From Pseudomonas sp. R5-89-07 (GTDB lineage: Bacteria; Pseudomonadota; Gammaproteobacteria; Pseudomonadales; Pseudomonadaceae), in assembly GCF_003851685.1 (NCBI RefSeq), contig NZ_CP027727.1, forward strand, positions 3,224,001 through 3,288,000: 64,000 nt of DNA, read 5' to 3'. Made by a program: the position numbers and the translations under genes. Below the pieces are notes generated by a model. The model had not been told where the DNA came from. It did no database searches and saw only the letters and a list, made by a program, of their open reading frames with translations. Below, piece after piece: positions 60,907 to 64,000 of the stretch; position 1 is the first letter of the stretch, and each line of letters opens with the position of its first letter.

Positions 60907-62895
60907 TTAAGAAGCGGTAATCCGCCAGATCCCAAACGGCATCTGCGGCTCCAGCCGCGTCCATTGGGTCTTGCCGTACCAGGTCCAGCGATGGCCGTTC
61001 ATCAAATCTTCACCCTGGGTCTGGGCGTCGTCCGGCAAACCCATCTCCCACAGCGGCAATTCAAAGTGCGCTTCCTGGGCGTTGTGCGGGTCGAGGTTGA
61101 CGGCCACCAGCACGAAATTGCTGCCGTCCTCGCTGCGCTTGCCGAAGTACAGGATGTTGTCGTTCCAGGCGTTGTAGAGCTTGAGCCCCAGGTGCGTCTG
61201 CAGTGCCGGGTTCTGCCGACGGATGCGGTTGAGCTGGGCGATCTCGGCGATGATGTTGCCGGGCGCGGTGAAATCGCGAGGGCGAATCTCGTATTTCTCC
61301 GAGTCCAGGTATTCCTCCTTGCCCGGCACCGGCGCGGACTCGCACAGCTCGAAGCCCGAATACATGCCCCACAGGCCCGAGCCCATGGTGGCCAGCGCGG
61401 CGCGGATCAGGAAACCCGCGCGGCCGGACTCATGCAGAAAGCCAGGGTTGATATCCGGCGTATTGACGAAGAAATTCGGGCGGTAGCATTCGCGCCACGG
61501 CGACTGGTTCAACTGGGTGAAATACTCACTCAGTTCGGCCTTGGTGTTGCGCCAGGTGAAATAGGTGTAGCTCTGGGAATAACCGACTTTGCCCAAGCGC
61601 GCCATCATGGCCGGGGTGGTGAAGGCTTCGGCCAGGAAGATCACCTCCGGGTACTGGGCGCGCACGTCGCTGATCAGCCATTGCCAGAACGGCAGCGGCT
61701 TGGTGTGCGGGTTGTCGACGCGAAAAGTCTTAACGCCCTCTTCCACCCAGCCGACCACGATATCGCGCAGTTCGACCCACAGGCTGGGAATCGCATCCGC
61801 CGCATAGAAGTCGACGTTGACGATGTCCTGATACTTTTTAGGCGGGTTCTCGGCGTATTTGATCGTGCCGTCCGGGCGCCAGTTGAACCAGCCCGGGTGC
61901 TGCTTGAGCCAAGGATGGTCCTGGGAGCACTGGATGGCGAAGTCCAGGGCGATCTCCAGGCCGTGGTCGGCGGCAGCCTTGACCAGGCGACGGAAATCCT
62001 CGCGACTGCCCAGCTGCGGATGGATCGCCTCGTGCCCGCCCTCCTCGCTGCCAATGGCGTAGGGGCTGCCGGGATCATCAGGGCCTGCGGTCAGGGAATT
62101 GTTCTTGCCCTTGCGGTGGCTACGGCCGATGGGATGGATTGGCGGGAAATACAGCACGTCAAAACCCATGTCATGGATCATCGACAGGCGCGAGTGCACA
62201 TCGTTGAAAGTGCCATGCCGAGCCGGATCGTCGGTGATCGAGCGGGGAAACAGCTCGTACCAGCTGGCGAACTGGGCGCGCTCGCGTTCCACGTCAATCG
62301 GGTAGACGGTGCTGACGCTCAAATAGGCGCGGTGGTCGGCCTGGGTCATCAGGTGTGCACTGTCTTCGTGCAGGAACTGCGCGACCTGCTCGGTTTCCAG
62401 CAGGCCGGAGAGTTCGTGATGCAGCAGCATCAGGCGGTCGCGCAGTTCGTTGTCACTGCGCTCGGCGGCCTGCAGCACCAGGCTGCGGCCTTCCTGCAGT
62501 TCCAGGCTGACCGGCACCCCGGCTTCGTGTTTTTTGCGCAATTCATAGCAGAAGCTGGCGAAGGTATCGATCCAGGCCTCGATGCAAAACTCATGGGGCC
62601 CCTGGGTGGTGACGGTAAAAGCGCCTTCCCAGCCATTGTTGCCCACATCACTCATGACCACGCTGTGCCAGTGTTCCTGCCCCAGCGGGCGCCAGCGCAC
62701 CAGCACAGCCAGCTTGTCGTGGCCATCGGCGAACACTTTACTGGTCACGTTGACCCGCTGGCCGACCACCGCCTTGACGGCAAACTCGCCGCCGTCGATC
62801 ACCGGCATGGTGCTTTCAATCGCGATTCTGGGTAACAGCAGTGCTTGGGACAGCGGCAACGAAGCGTGTTCTGGAACCAGTGTTTCAGCAGTCAT
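60907..62895 (-). CDS. glgE: Alpha-1,4-glucan:maltose-1-phosphate maltosyltransferase
   Basis: 662 residues, GH13_3. An N-terminal beta domain (GEFAVKAVVGQRVNVTSKVF) is followed by the barrel with GlgE-specific KYAENPPKKYQDIVNVDFYA. The nucleophile is in TFRVDNPHTKPLPFWQWLI, the acid/base in VIFLAEAFTTPAMM and the third carboxylate in NTPDINPGFL. The enzyme extends linear alpha-1,4-glucan with maltose from maltose-1-phosphate. As first gene of the leftward set glgE-treS/mak-glgB, it gives a complete trehalose-to-glycogen route in bacteria often lacking classical GlgC-dependent synthesis. Confidence 0.96.
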   Translation of the reverse strand: MTAETLVPEHASLPLSQALLLPRIAIESTMPVIDGGEFAVKAVVGQRVNVTSKVFADGHDKLAVLVRWRPLGQEHWHSVVMSDVGNNGWEGAFTVTTQGPHEFCIEAWIDTFASFCYELRKKHEAGVPVSLELQEGRSLVLQAAERSDNELRDRLMLLHHELSGLLETEQVAQFLHEDSAHLMTQADHRAYLSVSTVYPIDVERERAQFASWYELFPRSITDDPARHGTFNDVHSRLSMIHDMGFDVLYFPPIHPIGRSHRKGKNNSLTAGPDDPGSPYAIGSEEGGHEAIHPQLGSREDFRRLVKAAADHGLEIALDFAIQCSQDHPWLKQHPGWFNWRPDGTIKYAENPPKKYQDIVNVDFYAADAIPSLWVELRDIVVGWVEEGVKTFRVDNPHTKPLPFWQWLISDVRAQYPEVIFLAEAFTTPAMMARLGKVGYSQSYTYFTWRNTKAELSEYFTQLNQSPWRECYRPNFFVNTPDINPGFLHESGRAGFLIRAALATMGSGLWGMYSGFELCESAPVPGKEEYLDSEKYEIRPRDFTAPGNIIAEIAQLNRIRRQNPALQTHLGLKLYNAWNDNILYFGKRSEDGSNFVLVAVNLDPHNAQEAHFELPLWEMGLPDDAQTQGEDLMNGHRWTWYGKTQWTRLEPQMPFGIWRITAS

Positions 62896-63100
62896 CGAGC
62901 CTATTCCCCTTACGCCCAGTGGACGCTCTGTGCTTGATCCGAATTCGGTGGTGGCAGCGCGCTTGCAGCGCAGACCCGTAATAGGTCCGAGCCTGGGCTC
63001 CAGTCAAAAGTTCAGGCGGATATGCCGCCACCGGGCGGGGAATCAATTCCCTGCGCTGGCTGTCCACCCCTTAGAGCAAAGCACAAAGGAGGCCACACCG

Positions 63101-63277
63101 ATGACGATCCCCATCCCTGCTGAAACGCCGGACCCGAATATCGACAACCCGACCTTGCCCCCCAGCGAGCCTGAACCGGTCCCGGAACAGGAACCGCCCG
63201 AGAACGAGCCGCCACCGGTACAGGAGCCGCCGACCACCATGCCGCCGGTGATCGTCAGTCCTTCTCGAAACGCCTGA
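63101..63277 (+). CDS. Small proline/glutamate-rich protein
   Basis: An ATG at 63101 follows a textbook AAAGGAGG at the right distance, so translation is credible. The 58-residue product begins MTIPIPAETPDPNIDNPTLP and is almost entirely Pro, Glu and short polar residues, with repeated PEP/PPP motifs (EPEPVPEQEPPENEPPPV). It is predicted disordered, without a signal peptide. It is divergent from glgE by about 205 bp and overlaps the convergent MgtC-like gene by 23 bp. The function is unknown. Confidence 0.7.
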   Translation: MTIPIPAETPDPNIDNPTLPPSEPEPVPEQEPPENEPPPVQEPPTTMPPVIVSPSRNA

Positions 63278-63746
63278 CGATTTTCGGCATCACGCTGAAC
63301 ACCGCCAGGGCCAGCAACGTACTCAATACCGCTGTGGATTCCCGGCCCAAACCGGCCGAGACGCCAATCGCAGCGGTCATCCACAAACCGGCGGCAGTGG
63401 TCAGGCCCTTGACGTGACCGGCGTCTTCATCCTTGCCCTTGATAATGGTGCCGGCACCCAGGAAGCCAATTCCGGCAATCACCCCCTGCACCACCCGGCT
63501 CATCGCATCGGCCTGGTTGCCGGACATCTGCGGCACCATCACGAACAGCGCGGCGCCCAACGCCACCAGCATATGGGTGCGCACCCCGGCGGCCTTGCCC
63601 TTGCTCTCGCGTTCGAACCCCAGGATGCCGCCGAGGATCGCGGCCATCAACAGGCGCACGGTCATTTGGGTGACCTGCCGGGCATCACCGATATCGGCAA
63701 ATTCCGCCTGCAGTGTTTGCCACGCTTCATGCAGCCAAGCGTCCAT
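63255..63746 (-). CDS. MgtC/SapB family inner-membrane protein
   Basis: 163 residues with four to five membrane spans. MgtC landmarks are RLLMAAILGGILGFERESKG, AGVRTHMLVALGAALFVMVP, QGVIAGIGFLGAGTIIKG and GLTTAAGLWMTAAIGVSAG. The short form lacks the C-terminal cytosolic domain of virulence-type MgtC. Related proteins modulate F1Fo-ATPase or Mg homeostasis, but the role here is unproven. It is convergent with the small proline-rich gene. Confidence 0.9.
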   Translation of the reverse strand: MDAWLHEAWQTLQAEFADIGDARQVTQMTVRLLMAAILGGILGFERESKGKAAGVRTHMLVALGAALFVMVPQMSGNQADAMSRVVQGVIAGIGFLGAGTIIKGKDEDAGHVKGLTTAAGLWMTAAIGVSAGLGRESTAVLSTLLALAVFSVMPKIVRRFEKD

Positions 63747-63866
63747 AGATGCCGCCCTTTTACGATTATTGGTAGAAGGTGGACAGCGGCGACCGTCAGT
63801 CAGTTGCGTGGAACCCTAACGCCTCTGTGGCCCCAAACGATCACAGCCCATGAAAAGGACACTGGT

Positions 63867-64000
63867 ATGCCTATCCGTATCGACAACCAACTGTGCTATT
63901 TCACGCTCAACGAGAACGGCCAGGAACAGAGCGTGCCCGCTACCCGCGTCAATATCGTGACCGACACCGATAAAGCCATGTCGTACGTAGAGCTGGCGGC
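63867..64000 (+). CDS. Unrecognised protein, N-terminus only (runs off window)
   Basis: An ATG at 63867 follows AAAAGGACAC, and the frame is open to the right edge (44 residues). It begins MPIRIDNQLCYFTLNENGQE and continues QSVPATRVNIVTDTDKAMSY. The strand-rich pattern is not one I recognise; family assignment needs the remainder. Confidence 0.6.
   Translation, partial: MPIRIDNQLCYFTLNENGQEQSVPATRVNIVTDTDKAMSYVELA

Overview
The window reads as chromosomal DNA of a Pseudomonas of the fluorescens group. It is GC-rich, densely packed and mostly housekeeping or metabolic. Its intergenic regions carry typical fluorescent-pseudomonad REP/REPIN palindromes (arms reading GTGGGAGGGGGCTTGCCCCC, plus two other arm types). 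Several products are typical of the genus: the OsmC-YcaO fusion, phosphatidylcholine synthase, and the TreS-maltokinase/GlgB/GlgE set. No rRNA, tRNA, CRISPR array, intact insertion sequence or prophage was seen. All calls come from reading sequence and translations; no database search was run.

Layout. 0-6.7 kb: NmrA-type oxidoreductase (cut by the left edge) with divergent LysR, an RsbRD_N-type histidine kinase, small conserved proteins, GNAT, LysE exporter, and an exported DUF4432 epimerase-like protein behind a TGAAACGTTTCA palindrome. 6.8-11.3 kb: an AT-rich island with a large SMC/AAA_13-like ATPase and a HEPN-motif protein, a candidate defence module closed by a Rho-independent terminator. 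11.3-14.4 kb: divergent LysR/MFS pair, VOC protein, an 8-bp tandem repeat. 14.4-22 kb: cystathionine beta-synthase and gamma-lyase (reverse transsulfuration), OsmC-YcaO fusion, GST/TetR pair, isochorismatase-like and Nudix hydrolases.

22-34 kb: a leftward sulfur/amino-acid cluster. Two tandem solute-binding proteins, an FAD 2-hydroxyacid dehydrogenase, an aminotransferase, two permeases, an ATPase and a thiol dioxygenase are overlapped or nearly abutting. They are followed by a 901-residue rhodanese-cystathionine beta-lyase fusion and gamma-glutamyltransferase. A divergent LysR gene sits at the head, and a PatB C-S lyase follows that regulator. My reading is uptake and breakdown of a sulfur-containing amino or hydroxy acid, possibly through 3-mercaptopyruvate. 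36-39.3 kb: molbindin and a sulfonate-type ABC transporter.

39.4-51.6 kb: nrdB under paired NrdR boxes without nrdA, DUF1289 protein, methyltransferase, Pcs, TSUP exporter, NudC, crotonase, UPF0149, a stand-alone divergent AroA, quinone oxidoreductase/TetR pair, GNAT, and an exported CAP-domain protein. 51.7-55.1 kb: hybrid histidine kinase convergent with a GGDEF protein. 55.2-62.9 kb: glgB, treS-maltokinase and glgE, the GlgE route from trehalose to branched alpha-glucan. 63-64 kb: a tiny proline-rich protein, MgtC-like protein and the start of an unrecognised gene.
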